From positions 310,001 to 374,000 of the forward strand of contig CAVOJY010000006.1 of NCBI GenBank assembly GCA_963696405.1: 64,000 nt of DNA, in the 5' to 3' direction. The translations under genes and the position numbers were made by a program. The first letter of the stretch is position 1, and the number at the start of each line of letters is the position of its first letter. Of the stretch, positions 8,231 to 17,358 are shown piece after piece. This stretch comes from CAVOJY01 sp963696405 (lineage in GTDB: Bacteria > Chloroflexota > Limnocylindria > Limnocylindrales > CSP1-4). Under the pieces are notes generated by a model, which did not search any database, was not told the DNA's origin, and saw only the letters and a list, made by a program, of their open reading frames with translations.

Positions 8231-9973
8231 GTGGAAAACGATCCGGCAGATGCAGCCTCGGGTTCCCGGCTGGGGCGTGTCGAGCGCTGGGCGCCCGGCG
8301 TTCGGGTCCTCCGGACCTACGACCGGTCGTGGCTGTCCCGTGATCTGATCGCCGGCATCGTCCTCGTCACCCTGCTCGTCCCGCAGGGGATGGCCTACGC
8401 GGAACTGGCGGGCCTGCCCGCCATCACCGGGCTCTACACGACCGTCATCTGCCTCGTCGCGTACGCCCTCGTCGGGCCGTCACCCTACCTGGTTCTCGGT
8501 CCCGATTCGGCGCTCGGGCCGATGATCGCCGCCACGATCCTGCCGCTTGCCGCGGGCAACCAGGAGCAGGCGATCGCCCTCGCCGGGATGCTCGCGATCC
8601 TCGTCGGGCTCATCACCGTCGGGGCGGGTGCGGCCAAGCTCGGCTTCGTCGCCGACCTGCTCTCGAACCCGGTAAGGACGGGCTACCTGGCCGGTCTCGC
8701 GGTCGTCATCTTCATCGGCCAGCTGCCGAAGCTGTTCGGGTTCTCGACCGACGCCAGCGGCCTCGTCAACGAGGCCGTGGCGTTCGTCCAGGGCCTCGAC
8801 CAGACGAACGCCTGGGCACTGGGGATCGGCCTCCTCAGCCTGGTCCTGATCCTGGGCCTCAAGCGGCTGTCGCCGCGGACACCGGGCATCCTCGTCGCCG
8901 TCGTCGTGGCGATCGGGCTCTCGGTCATCCTTGACCTGGCCGCGCGCGGTGTCTCGGTGATCGGGGTGCTGCCCCAGGGGTTCCCGATGCCGACCCTCCC
9001 GGCCGTCCAGGCCTCCGACATCCCGCTGCTCTTCGCCGCGGCGGTGGGGATCTCGCTCGTCGCCATCGGCGACACGATCTCGACGTCGGGTGGGTTCGCC
9101 ACTCGCGGCGGTTACGAGGTGGACAGCAACCAGGAACTCGCCGGGATCGGGTCGGCCAACCTGGCCGTCGGCTTCTTCTCGGGCTTCCCGATCACCACCA
9201 GCGGCTCTCGCACGGCCGTGGCCGCCCAGTCAGGGGCCAGGACCCAGCTGACCGGTCTCGTCGCGGCGGCCCTGGTGCTCCTGATGCTCCTCGTTGTGCC
9301 CGGCCTCGTCCAGGCGATGCCTCAGCCGGTGCTGGCGGCGGTCGTCATCGCGGCGTCGATCAGCCTCTTCGACGTCGCCGAGCTGCGCCGGCTCTTCCGC
9401 GTCCGCAAGACCGAGTTCGCGCTCGCGGTGGCCTGCGGCCTCGGCGTCGCGCTCATCGGCGTCCTCCAGGGCATCGTCGTCGCGGTCGCCCTGTCGGTGG
9501 TCTACATCTTCAAGCGCGCATGGGCGCCCTACTCGGCGATCCTCGGCCGGGCGCCGGGCGTCCCCGGCTACCACGACATTGGGCGCTATCCGGACGCGGA
9601 GCAGGTGCCGGGGCTGCTCATCATCCGCTGGTCGGCACCGCTCTTCTTCGCCAACGCGAACCAGTTCCGCGACCGGATCCGCGAGCTCGTGAAGGCCTCG
9701 ACCCCGCCGCCACGGTGGGTCCTCGTCGCGGCCGAGCCGATCACCGACATCGACACGACCGCGAGCTCGATGCTCGCGGACCTCGACCTGGAACTCAATA
9801 CGGCTGGGATCCACCTCGCGTTCGCCGAGCTCCAGTCGTCCGTCCGTGAGTACATCGTGCGGTACGGGCTGCTTGAGACCATCGACCAGGAGCATCTCTA
9901 CGGTTCGGTGACCGAGGCGGTCGAGGCGTTCGAGCGCGAGGTCGGCGGCGACATGGCGTACACGGCCCGATGA
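8231..9973 (+). CDS. SulP-family anion permease with STAS domain (SulP2)
   Basis: Intact 580-residue frame; GTG start at 8231. The SulP signature DLIAGIVLVTLLVPQGMA and YAELAGLPAITGLYTT is followed by about eleven membrane segments; the conserved ELAGIGSANLAVGFFSGFP and TTSGSRTAVAAQSGART region precedes the last helices. The cytoplasmic C-terminus reads GLLIIRWSAPLFFANANQ and then a STAS domain (ITDIDTTASSMLADLDLE). It is expected in the inner membrane as a sulfate/anion transporter or exchanger. The substrate cannot be read from sequence. It stands alone between a hairpin and the next gene, 126 bp away. Confidence 0.92.
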   Translation: MENDPADAASGSRLGRVERWAPGVRVLRTYDRSWLSRDLIAGIVLVTLLVPQGMAYAELAGLPAITGLYTTVICLVAYALVGPSPYLVLGPDSALGPMIAATILPLAAGNQEQAIALAGMLAILVGLITVGAGAAKLGFVADLLSNPVRTGYLAGLAVVIFIGQLPKLFGFSTDASGLVNEAVAFVQGLDQTNAWALGIGLLSLVLILGLKRLSPRTPGILVAVVVAIGLSVILDLAARGVSVIGVLPQGFPMPTLPAVQASDIPLLFAAAVGISLVAIGDTISTSGGFATRGGYEVDSNQELAGIGSANLAVGFFSGFPITTSGSRTAVAAQSGARTQLTGLVAAALVLLMLLVVPGLVQAMPQPVLAAVVIAASISLFDVAELRRLFRVRKTEFALAVACGLGVALIGVLQGIVVAVALSVVYIFKRAWAPYSAILGRAPGVPGYHDIGRYPDAEQVPGLLIIRWSAPLFFANANQFRDRIRELVKASTPPPRWVLVAAEPITDIDTTASSMLADLDLELNTAGIHLAFAELQSSVREYIVRYGLLETIDQEHLYGSVTEAVEAFEREVGGDMAYTAR

Positions 9974-10099
9974 TCCGGGCGACGAACCCCGCGCCGACCG
10001 GACAGCCCAAGGCCATCTCCGGCGACGCTTCTGCGCGAGCGACCTTGCGCACGTGCTCCAACCGGCTAACCTGTCGGGCATGACGAGGAGGCTACGCTC

Positions 10100-11257
10100 A
10101 TGAGCCAGGCGCGACCGGATCAGGCACCGGACACCCTCCCGCCCGAGCCAGTCGGCGGGACGGACCCTGCATCCGCCGCGGCGCCGCCCAGCCGACGCTC
10201 GGCGCTGCTGCGGTCAGGCCTGATCGTCGGTGTCCTGGTCGTCGTCTTCGGCATCATCATCCCGCAGTACATCGACTACGCCGACGTCTTCGAGGCCTTC
10301 AGAGACCTCACCCTCCAGCAGTTCCTCCTGATGACCGCCCTCGGGGTGATCGCCTGGGTCGCCAGCGGCCTGGTCTTCAGCGCCCTCATCGAGGGTTTCT
10401 CGGCCCTCCGAGGGATGCTCTCGTGGCTGATCCTGTCGGGCATCGGCTCCAGCGTTCCGTTCGGTCCCTGGAACATGGGGGTGCTCTGGGTCGTGGTCCG
10501 CGGCTGGGGCATCGGCAACGAGCCGGCCACGTCCGGCATCGCCCTGTACGGGGTGATCAACGAGCTGAGCCGACTCTTCTTGCCGCTGTTCGCGATCGTC
10601 GTCTTGGCCGTCAGCGGCGACCTGGCGGGCGCCGAGAAGGCCGGGGCCGCCTGGGCCATCGCGATCATCAGCGCGGTGGCCTTCGTCGTCATCACGGCGC
10701 TCATCGTTGGGATCGTCCGCTCGGAGCGGATCGCCGATTGGCTCGGCCGAACCAGTCAGCGAGTCGCGGACTGGGTCATGCGGCGATTGGGACGCTCCGG
10801 GTCGCCGAACGTCTCCGGCGCGATCCACCGGTTCCGGGATCAGCTCGGCCTGGTGATCCAACGGCATGGCCTGGTGGCGCTCACGGCGGCGATCGTCTCA
10901 CAGCTCGCCTGGGTCATCGTCCTGACGGTCGCGCTGCGGATCATGGGGGTCCCCGAGAGCGCCCTGACCACGGGCGAGATCTTCGGCGTTTATGCCCTGG
11001 TCATGGTCATCACGATCATCCCGCTCTCGCCGGGTGGGGCCGGGGTGCCGGAGCTGCTGTTCATCTCCGGCTTTTCTGCCATCGCGGGCGCGGAGTACCA
11101 AGCCGCGATCACGGCCGGCGTCTTCCTCTATCGGATCTACTACTGGTTCGTGCCCATTCCGCTGGCGTGGATCCTCCTCAAGGTCGCGCGGCGCGGAAAG
11201 CCGGTCCTGCCGACGACCGCGGAGCTTCGCTCCTACGCGCGGGGCGACGCCGCCTGA
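10100..11257 (+). CDS. Flippase-like membrane protein (LPG synthase transmembrane / UPF0104 type)
   Basis: 385 residues; ATG follows GAGGAGG. After a Pro-rich cytoplasmic start there are eight or more hydrophobic segments. The family hallmark near the C-terminus is PLSPGGAGVPE (about residue 310), typical of the lysylphosphatidylglycerol-synthase transmembrane or AglD-like family, thought to move lipids or polyprenyl-linked substrates. No catalytic aminoacyl-transfer domain is attached. It is convergent with the phospholipase D-like gene, which would also act on membrane lipids. Confidence 0.8.
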   Translation: MSQARPDQAPDTLPPEPVGGTDPASAAAPPSRRSALLRSGLIVGVLVVVFGIIIPQYIDYADVFEAFRDLTLQQFLLMTALGVIAWVASGLVFSALIEGFSALRGMLSWLILSGIGSSVPFGPWNMGVLWVVVRGWGIGNEPATSGIALYGVINELSRLFLPLFAIVVLAVSGDLAGAEKAGAAWAIAIISAVAFVVITALIVGIVRSERIADWLGRTSQRVADWVMRRLGRSGSPNVSGAIHRFRDQLGLVIQRHGLVALTAAIVSQLAWVIVLTVALRIMGVPESALTTGEIFGVYALVMVITIIPLSPGGAGVPELLFISGFSAIAGAEYQAAITAGVFLYRIYYWFVPIPLAWILLKVARRGKPVLPTTAELRSYARGDAA

Positions 11258-11323
11258 CTGAGGGCCCCGCCCTGGAGCGCCAATGGCAGCCGCGGAGAGC
11301 GCCTGCAACAGCAGCCGGCGTTC

Positions 11324-12662
11324 CTACAGCAGCGGCGAGAGGACGTCCATCGCACGGTCCCAGGCGCGCTGGAGCGGCTTGGTGGGGATCTCGACCGGGG
11401 CGGACACCGCCTCGAAGGCGTCGAAGACGTGCTCCTGCACGCGCTGGGCCACTCCGGCATCCTCGAACAGCAGGTTCAGCTCGAAGTTGTGGAAGAGGCT
11501 GAGGGCGTCGAGGTTGCAGCCGCCGAGCATGGCCGTGTCGTCGACGCGCATGACCTTGGCGTGCGCCATGTCGGGGTGCTTGACGAGTGCGGATCCCGGC
11601 ATCGGCCAGGCGCTGGTAGTTGGCCCGCATCGCGGCGGCAGGATACGGGGGGGTGGGCTTGCCGGGAACGATGACCAGCACGTCCACGCCGCGCTCGGCG
11701 GCGTCCATCAGCCGCTCGAGGATGCCGTGATCGGTGATGTAGGGGTTGACGATGGCGATGCGGCGCTCGGCGGTCTCCAGGAGCTGCTCGGTCGCGTCGC
11801 TGATGGGATGGTGGCCCGTGCCGGGGACGTTGACGAGCACGGTGGTCCGGATGCCACCCTCCGCCGGCGCCTCCAGCGAGGGGAACAGCGGGTCCAGCGG
11901 GTCCGGGCCTGCCGGAAGCTCTCCTCCCTGGCAGAGCCAGGTCGAGAGGAACACGGCCTGGAGCTGGGCGACGACGGGTCCCTCGACCCGGGTCATCGTG
12001 TCGTAGAACTGCTCGTCGTTGAAGTGGTCCTCGATGCCGCTCCCGCCGACGTACCCGATCCGCCCGTCCACCACCATCATCTTGCGGTGATCGAAGTGAC
12101 CCAGGTCGTCGAACCGCGGATCGAGCCTGCGGGTTCCGCCGAGGGGGCCGTCGATGTCGGGGCCGAGGCCCTCGTTCATCACGATCGCCACCCCGCCGTC
12201 CACGAGCTCGCGGTAGAGCTGCTTGGACCCCATCCGCACCTCGCTGCCGAGGCTGTCGACGGACAGGCGCACGGGCACCCCCCCGCCGACCTTCGCGACC
12301 AGGGCGTCGCGGAACTCGCTCCCGATGTCGCCCACCTTGAAGCCGTAGATGAGGAGGTGGACCGAGGAGGTCGCCCCCCGGATGTCCTCGAGCATGCGCG
12401 GGAAGTACTCGTGGCCATGCACCAGGGGCTCAACCCGCGTGGCCAGAGAGGGCGCGTAGGAAACGGCCAGGTCCCGCCGTCCGACGTGCGCAACCTCTCC
12501 CAGTCGGGCGATCCACTCCCGGGCCCCCTCGGCGCTGACCGCGTCGGGTCCCGACGGGTATGCGGGCACTCTCCTGACGCGGGCCCGTGCGTAGACTGCC
12601 GCGGCGGCCGCCGAGACGGCGGCGCCGGTCGCCATGATCGCGATGCGCGTCCGGTTGCCCAT
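11324..12662 (-). CDS. Phospholipase D / cardiolipin synthase-like protein, one frameshift
   Basis: Start ATG 12662 behind AAGGGAGC; MGNRTRIAIMATGAAVSAAA gives an N-terminal membrane anchor. Two HxKxxxxD catalytic motifs are present: HRKMMVVD (about residue 190) and HAKVMRVD near the C-terminus, with GGSGIEDHF and GGCNLDALS after them, as in cardiolipin synthases. Between the motifs the frame slips near 11597 (YQRLADAGIR in one frame, ALVKHPDMAHAKVMRVDD in the next), so as written the second HKD is out of frame. Likely product: membrane-anchored transphosphatidylase. A small membrane-protein gene with a dyad operator lies 92 bp upstream on the same strand. Confidence 0.85.
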
Positions 12663-12692
12663 GCTTGCTCCCTTGAAGAAGGTGACCGCGGC

Positions 12693-12711
12693 CACAAGAG
12701 TGGCGTACTTC
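12693..12711. repeat. 19-bp direct repeat, left copy
   Basis: CACAAGAGTGGCGTACTTC; the partner at 13009-13027 differs at one base. The pair flanks the 47-residue membrane-protein gene. Confidence 0.6.
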
Positions 12712-12754
12712 ATTGTCGAGTGGCGTAGGACCCTACCGCCCGCTCCACGCTCAC

Positions 12755-12898
12755 CTACGCGGGAGTCGGACCCACAAGAAGCGCGAGGACGAACAGCACC
12801 ACCAGGATTCCGATAGGAAGAAGCAGGAGTTCTCGGTCGGAAGAAGCCCGTGTCAGGCTGACCACCTGCGGAGCTCCATGCCATGGACGGAACTGCAC
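12755..12898 (-). CDS. 47-residue single-span membrane protein, paralog of 2255-2401
   Basis: GTG at 12898 with GAGGAG upstream. It begins VQFRPWHGAPQVVSLTRA and ends with a hydrophobic helix (LLLPIGILVVLFVLALLVG) and PTPA. The same start codon, ribosome site and topology occur in the copy at 2255-2401. Function is unknown. A dyad operator lies 88 bp upstream, and the phospholipase D-like gene follows on the same strand, so the two may be cotranscribed. Confidence 0.6.
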   Translation of the reverse strand: MQFRPWHGAPQVVSLTRASSDRELLLLPIGILVVLFVLALLVGPTPA

Positions 12899-12986
12899 GT
12901 GGTGCTCCTCGGTGCACTGGCACGACCGTCGAGGAGGGTCGCCTCGTCCAGATGGCCGTATCTCACCGCGATCCGCCGCCGCCAGC

Positions 12987-13005
12987 ATCATCCGATCAGG
13001 GTGAT
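12987..13005 (-). promoter_or_regulatory. 19-bp dyad operator, copy c
   Basis: Toward the minus-strand gene: ATCACCCT-GAT-CGGATGAT, 88 bp before the GTG at 12898. Confidence 0.65.
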
Positions 13006-13008
13006 TTG

Positions 13009-13027
13009 CACGAGAGTGGCGTACTTC
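13009..13027. repeat. 19-bp direct repeat, right copy
   Basis: CACGAGAGTGGCGTACTTC, 18 of 19 bases identical to 12693-12711. Confidence 0.6.
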
Positions 13028-13141
13028 GCCACGGGTCGGGGTGTGATCTGAGGCGCGGCCCTCGCCAGGTGCTCAGTGAGCGCCCGCGGGCCGCGAGGAC
13101 GGACCAGCAGGCCCGCTGGCAGGCCGGCCCGGCCCTGACGA

Positions 13142-13432
13142 TCAGTTCTGGATGTAGCTGGAGACCTGTCGGCGGTTGCCCCAGGCGCCGCCCGACCACG
13201 ATGCGATGTCGGCGAAGAGTCCCAGGCCCAGCCAGAGCCAGTCGAGCCCATCGACTCCGCCCGGGAAGACGATCACGTACATGAGAGTCGTCCATGGCAC
13301 GAAGAGGGTCCCGAGCAGCGGCCAAACCCACAGATCGAAGGCCAGGTTCCAGCGGGCCGGGTCGAGCAACCACCAGATCAGGACGCCGGCTCTCGGCCCG
13401 AGCAGCACGAGCGTGGTGAACAGACAGCACAT
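13142..13432 (-). CDS. Small 96-residue membrane protein, duplicate of 1897-2187
   Basis: ATG at 13432 follows a GGAGGGGA ribosome site. The sequence MCCLFTTLVLLGPRAGVL differs from the copy at 1.9 kb at only a few positions, and the last 60 or so residues are the same. No known family is recognised. In this locus it sits downstream of the intact GH18 lipoprotein gene and upstream of the 47-residue membrane protein; at 1.9 kb the order is 96-residue gene, 48-residue gene, GH18 remnant. No clear dyad operator precedes this copy. Confidence 0.7.
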   Translation of the reverse strand: MCCLFTTLVLLGPRAGVLIWWLLDPARWNLAFDLWVWPLLGTLFVPWTTLMYVIVFPGGVDGLDWLWLGLGLFADIASWSGGAWGNRRQVSSYIQN

Positions 13433-13613
13433 GGTCGCGTCCCCTCCACTCCCCAGTGAACCGCAGGCAGCCTCGTGGGCCGCCCGGTCGGTCACGCCAT
13501 GATAGGAACCCGTCTGGGAATGCGCCACGCGTGGGTGCGGTCGTATCGCACGGATCGTGGGTGACGTGCAGCGCGAAGCCGCCGATGCGGGCTGCCTGGG
13601 GAAGCTTCTGACG

Positions 13614-14909
13614 CTACTTCATCGCCTTGCCGGCGGCGAAACGGGCCATCAGCTTCGTGAAGGCGGGCAGGCCGCGCTCGTAGCCGATGGCCCAGAACCC
13701 GGCGCCGGCGAGGCCGCGCTCGTTGGCGAGGGCGAGCTTGGTCGCCAGCGTGGCCGGCGAGTCGACGTAGACGGCCCGCCACGTTCGGCCATTCCGGGAG
13801 GTGGCAGGTTCACTGGAGGCACCGGGCGACGGGCTGGGCGGAGGGGTCGACCCGTCGGAGGCGAAGGCATAGACCTCCACGACCTCGACGTCGTCGCGCA
13901 CCGGGACGATCGACCGGTTCCGCAGCACGTCCAGGTTGTGACGCAGGATCCAGGGCTCGCCGTTGCCGGTCCGGGGCGCCCCGACCTCCGGCCCGGAAAC
14001 AGGCCAGCTCATGCCATACAGGGGCAAGCCGAGGAGCATCCGCTCCGCCGGCACGCCGAGCGCCTCGTACCGGTCGAGCGACCGGACGAGATCCCAGCCA
14101 CTGTCGTCCCGTTGGTGGAGCGGCGCCTCCGCGCCCGGCTCGGAATCGGCCCAGTGATAGTCGTACCCCATCAGGAAGACCCGGTCCGCGCCCTCGCCGG
14201 CGGCTGCGGCGTTGGCCGAGCCGGTGATGCCCCAGGTGGTCGCCACCGTCACCCGGTCCGAGGCATCGGCCGCGACGACGGCGTCGCGCAGGCGCCCGAC
14301 GAACGCGCCGTAGGCGGGTGCGAGGTCCAGGTCCAGCAGCTCCACGTCGACCGCGATGCCATCCATGCCGAGCTTCCCGGCCAGCGCCACCAGCGACTTA
14401 ATCGTTCGGTCCTGGCGCTCGAGATCGGCGAAGAACTTCCTGTTCAGCTCGTACCCGAAGCTGGTGAACACGATCTCGACACGGACGCCGCGCTCCTGGG
14501 CTTCGCGGATCAGCTGCTTCCCGAGGCTTCCGGTGATCAGCCGGTAGCCGCTCTGCTTCGTGTCGATCGCTCCCTTGGCCGTGGTCGTGACACTGAAGAG
14601 GGCGAGCGTGGTGAGGGCGGTCTTGCGCAGGTGGGTGGCGATGCTGCCGTCCATTTCCCAGTACGGGACAAAGCCGTAGACCTCGTGCCCTGGGGCCGGC
14701 CTCGGCGTCGGCGTAGGAGCCCGCGTGGGAGCAGGAGTGGGAGCAGGCGAGGGCGTCCGCAGCGGCAGCGGGGACTCGGACAATGAGCTCGGTCTGGCAA
14801 CAGTGGGCGACGCGTCGGGTCCTCGGTCGGGGCCCGATGCACAGGCTGTCACGACCACGGCGATGATCGCGGCGACGAGCACGATTGCGGCGAGCGGCCG
14901 GCCAGGCAC
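13614..14909 (-). CDS. GH18-family lipoprotein (chitinase/spore-hydrolase-like)
   Basis: A probable GTG start at 14909 gives VPGRPLAAIVLVAAIIAV and the lipobox VVTAC (Cys about 23), then a Ser/Pro/Thr linker with TPAPTRAPTPTPRPAP. The catalytic domain begins HEVYGFVPYWEMDG and carries the GH18 active-site motif DGIAVDVE (the Glu is the acid/base). MGYDYHW and GAGFWAIGYERG fit later barrel strands. It is about 431 residues. The expected role is an exported, lipid-anchored glycosidase or glycan-binding protein. No strong ribosome site is seen at this GTG, and the frame is open upstream to 15041, so the start is uncertain. SulP3 ends 83 bp upstream on the same strand. Confidence 0.82.
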   Translation of the reverse strand: MPGRPLAAIVLVAAIIAVVVTACASGPDRGPDASPTVARPSSLSESPLPLRTPSPAPTPAPTRAPTPTPRPAPGHEVYGFVPYWEMDGSIATHLRKTALTTLALFSVTTTAKGAIDTKQSGYRLITGSLGKQLIREAQERGVRVEIVFTSFGYELNRKFFADLERQDRTIKSLVALAGKLGMDGIAVDVELLDLDLAPAYGAFVGRLRDAVVAADASDRVTVATTWGITGSANAAAAGEGADRVFLMGYDYHWADSEPGAEAPLHQRDDSGWDLVRSLDRYEALGVPAERMLLGLPLYGMSWPVSGPEVGAPRTGNGEPWILRHNLDVLRNRSIVPVRDDVEVVEVYAFASDGSTPPPSPSPGASSEPATSRNGRTWRAVYVDSPATLATKLALANERGLAGAGFWAIGYERGLPAFTKLMARFAAGKAMK

Positions 14910-14991
14910 CCGGCAAGGGTGGGCAGCGCCACCCCGACTGTCAAGCGCGGGGTTCAGCGCCGTCCCCCCCAATCGACCAGGCGCGGGCGAC

Positions 14992-16719
14992 TCAGGTGGC
15001 GCGGTGCCGCGTCGAGGCCAGCTGCGCTGTGACCGCCTCATTCACGTCGTTGTGGATGTGATCCGCACCGACCCGCTCGAGGACGCCGTCGCGAGACAGC
15101 ACCTCCAGGACGGACGGCTTGACGCGAGCCAGCCGGAATGCGATGTCGTTCGCTCGTGCCAGGTCGACGAACTCCCCGAGCTTCGCCGACCCCTGTGAGT
15201 CGATGAAATCCATGCCCTGACAATCGAGCACGACGGCCGTCAACGGAGGATCGGCCGACACGGCGGCCTCCCGGATGTGGTCGCCCAGGGCGTCGGCCGT
15301 GCCGAAGAACAGGCCGCCGTCGAGGCGCAGCGCGAGGATCCCGGCGAACTGCTCGTCGTCCGGGTGCGCGTCGAGCTCCCGGAAGACATGCGTGCCGGGG
15401 GCGCGGCCGAGGACCGGCATCCGCGGGGTGACGGTGACATACACCAGCCACCCCAGCGACAGCACGACACCGATCACGATTCCCGCCAGCACGCCGAACG
15501 AGAGGACCCCGAGGATCGCGGCGACCGCGATCCCGAAATCGAACCGCTTGACCCGGTACAGCCGCCGCATCTCGGGGATGTCGATCATGCCCGAGATGAC
15601 GGCTTCGATGATCACCGCCCCGAGCACCGCCTTGGGCAGGATGGAGAACACGGGCGCGAAGACGATCAACGTCAGGATGACGACCGCACCGGTGGTCAGC
15701 GACGTCACCGCGCTCTTCGCGCCCGAGTTGTCGCTGAGGGAGCTGGCCGAGAGGCTGGTGGAGACGGGAATACCCTGGAACAGGCCGGCCCCGATGTTCG
15801 CCATCCCCTGCGCGACGGTCTCCTGGTCGACGTCGATGCGGTAGCCGTGCTTGGTGGCGAAGAACCGTGCATCGCCGGCGGTCTGGGAGAAGCCGACGGC
15901 GACGATGCCGGTCGCCGCGACGAGGATGATGACGAGGTTCTCGGACACGAACTGCAAGTCGGGGATCGCCGGTATGGGCAAACCCCTGGGTACGTCGCCG
16001 ACAAGGGCGACCCCGTACGCGCCGAGGTCGAACACGGCCGACGCCAGCAAGCCCCCGATCACCACGATGAGCGTTCCGGGGATCGCCGGGACGAAACGCT
16101 TGAGGCCGAACAGGGCCACGAGGGCCACGATCCCGACCAGCAGGGTGGTCTGGTGGACCTCGCCGAGGGTGCGGACCCAAGATCCGAACTCCTGCCAGAC
16201 GTTGCTCCCCTCTGAGCTGGTCCCGGTCAGCTTCGGCAGTTCGCCGACCGCGACATCGATCGCGGCGCCGAAGAGGAAGCCCGTGATCACCGCCTTCGAC
16301 ATGAACTGGGAGATCCAGCCCATCCTGAGGATCGCCATTCCAAGGAAGACCAGGCCGGCCGCCAGGGCGACCGCCGCGACGAGGCCAGAAGCCACCGCTT
16401 CGTCGGCGACGCCGGACAGGATCACTGCGCTCCCAGCGATCGCCGCGAGGGCCCCGCTGGGTCCGGTGGACAGCTGGCGGGACGTGCCGAAGAGCGCGTA
16501 CAGGATGGTGCCCGCGGCAGCCGCGTACAGGCCATTTTCGATGGGCACGTTCGCGATCCCGGCGTACCCAAGGGCCTTCGGGATCACAAGGGCAGCAACC
16601 GTCACGCCGGCGATGAGGTCGGGGCGGAGCCAGCCGCGATCGTAGGTCGGGGCCCAGTCGAGGATCGGGAGGTGGCGTGCCAGCCACCCCTCCTGGCTGG
16701 CGGGAGCTCGAGTGGACAT
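14992..16719 (-). CDS. SulP-family anion permease with STAS domain (SulP3)
   Basis: Intact 575 residues from ATG 16719. It reads WLRPDLIAGVTVAALVIP then KALGYAGIANVPIENGLY, with about eleven membrane helices. The STAS domain has a near-classical loop, VVLDCQGMDFIDSQGSAKL, including the Ser that is phosphorylatable in related domains. It is the most canonical of the five SulP proteins here. A dyad site lies in the divergent gap upstream but its polarity points to the opposite gene. Confidence 0.92.
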   Translation of the reverse strand: MSTRAPASQEGWLARHLPILDWAPTYDRGWLRPDLIAGVTVAALVIPKALGYAGIANVPIENGLYAAAAGTILYALFGTSRQLSTGPSGALAAIAGSAVILSGVADEAVASGLVAAVALAAGLVFLGMAILRMGWISQFMSKAVITGFLFGAAIDVAVGELPKLTGTSSEGSNVWQEFGSWVRTLGEVHQTTLLVGIVALVALFGLKRFVPAIPGTLIVVIGGLLASAVFDLGAYGVALVGDVPRGLPIPAIPDLQFVSENLVIILVAATGIVAVGFSQTAGDARFFATKHGYRIDVDQETVAQGMANIGAGLFQGIPVSTSLSASSLSDNSGAKSAVTSLTTGAVVILTLIVFAPVFSILPKAVLGAVIIEAVISGMIDIPEMRRLYRVKRFDFGIAVAAILGVLSFGVLAGIVIGVVLSLGWLVYVTVTPRMPVLGRAPGTHVFRELDAHPDDEQFAGILALRLDGGLFFGTADALGDHIREAAVSADPPLTAVVLDCQGMDFIDSQGSAKLGEFVDLARANDIAFRLARVKPSVLEVLSRDGVLERVGADHIHNDVNEAVTAQLASTRHRAT

Positions 16720-16791
16720 CAGACGCCGATCACTTCCGTCTGGGGCACTTGATCGCCGCGATGATACCCAGACCCGCGATGCCTTCGGGGT

Positions 16792-16810
16792 TTCACCCGT
16801 TCCGAATGAT
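16792..16810 (+). promoter_or_regulatory. 19-bp dyad operator, copy g
   Basis: Reads TTCACCCG-TTC-CGAATGAT, 91 bp before the GTG at 16902, in the divergent gap with SulP3. Confidence 0.62.
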
Positions 16811-16901
16811 GCGGCGCCGGCACCGGGCTGTTATCGTCCCGTCGAAGGCCGCGGTGGCGCGTGCCCACCAGTGCGGCCAGAGCGCGGAGGGAAGTGCAAC
16901 A

Positions 16902-17291
16902 GTGAGAGTCCCGTTCGGCGTCATCGTCATAGGCGTGCTGGCCGTATTCGCCGGCGTCCTCTACCTCCTGAACGGCCTGACGTTCCTGGGCTACATCGTG
17001 TTCGGACCCATTCCGAGCGGCGATGGCCGCATCCTGGCCGGAGTCCTGGCGATCATCGTCGGGCTCATCTGGATCGCCGTCGGGGGCGCCGCCTTCACCC
17101 TCAAGCCGTGGGCCTGGGTGTTCGGCGTCATCATGGCGTTCTTCGGTCTTTTCGAGGCCCTGTTCGCCCTTCTCGCCACCCTGAGCTGGGAGTACGCCCT
17201 CGCAACGGCGGTCCTTCCGGTGTTCATCCTCTGGTACCTCAACCGCGAGAAGATCAAGCAGGCCTTCGGGGTCGCCGACGAACTCGTCTAG
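16902..17291 (+). CDS. 129-residue four-helix membrane protein
   Basis: GTG start at 16902 with GGAGGGAAG upstream. The protein starts [18 protein letters not shown] and has four hydrophobic helices (about residues 5-28, 42-64, 68-90 and 95-112), with a basic tail [16 protein letters not shown]. It resembles small uncharacterised inner-membrane proteins; I cannot assign a function. The META lipoprotein gene starts 67 bp downstream, and a hairpin follows that gene, so the two are probably one transcript headed by dyad g. Confidence 0.7.
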   Translation: MRVPFGVIVIGVLAVFAGVLYLLNGLTFLGYIVFGPIPSGDGRILAGVLAIIVGLIWIAVGGAAFTLKPWAWVFGVIMAFFGLFEALFALLATLSWEYALATAVLPVFILWYLNREKIKQAFGVADELV

Positions 17292-17358
17292 TCCCGCCGT
17301 CCGCAACAGCAGATCGCCGGTGCGGCACATCCGCACCGGCGATACCGGGGAGGAGAAG

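Noticed and set aside
13491..13509. Candidate twelfth dyad (GGTCACGCCATGATAGG) before the 96-residue gene
   Set aside because: Spacing and right arm do not fit ATCAYCCG-N3-CGGRTGAT.
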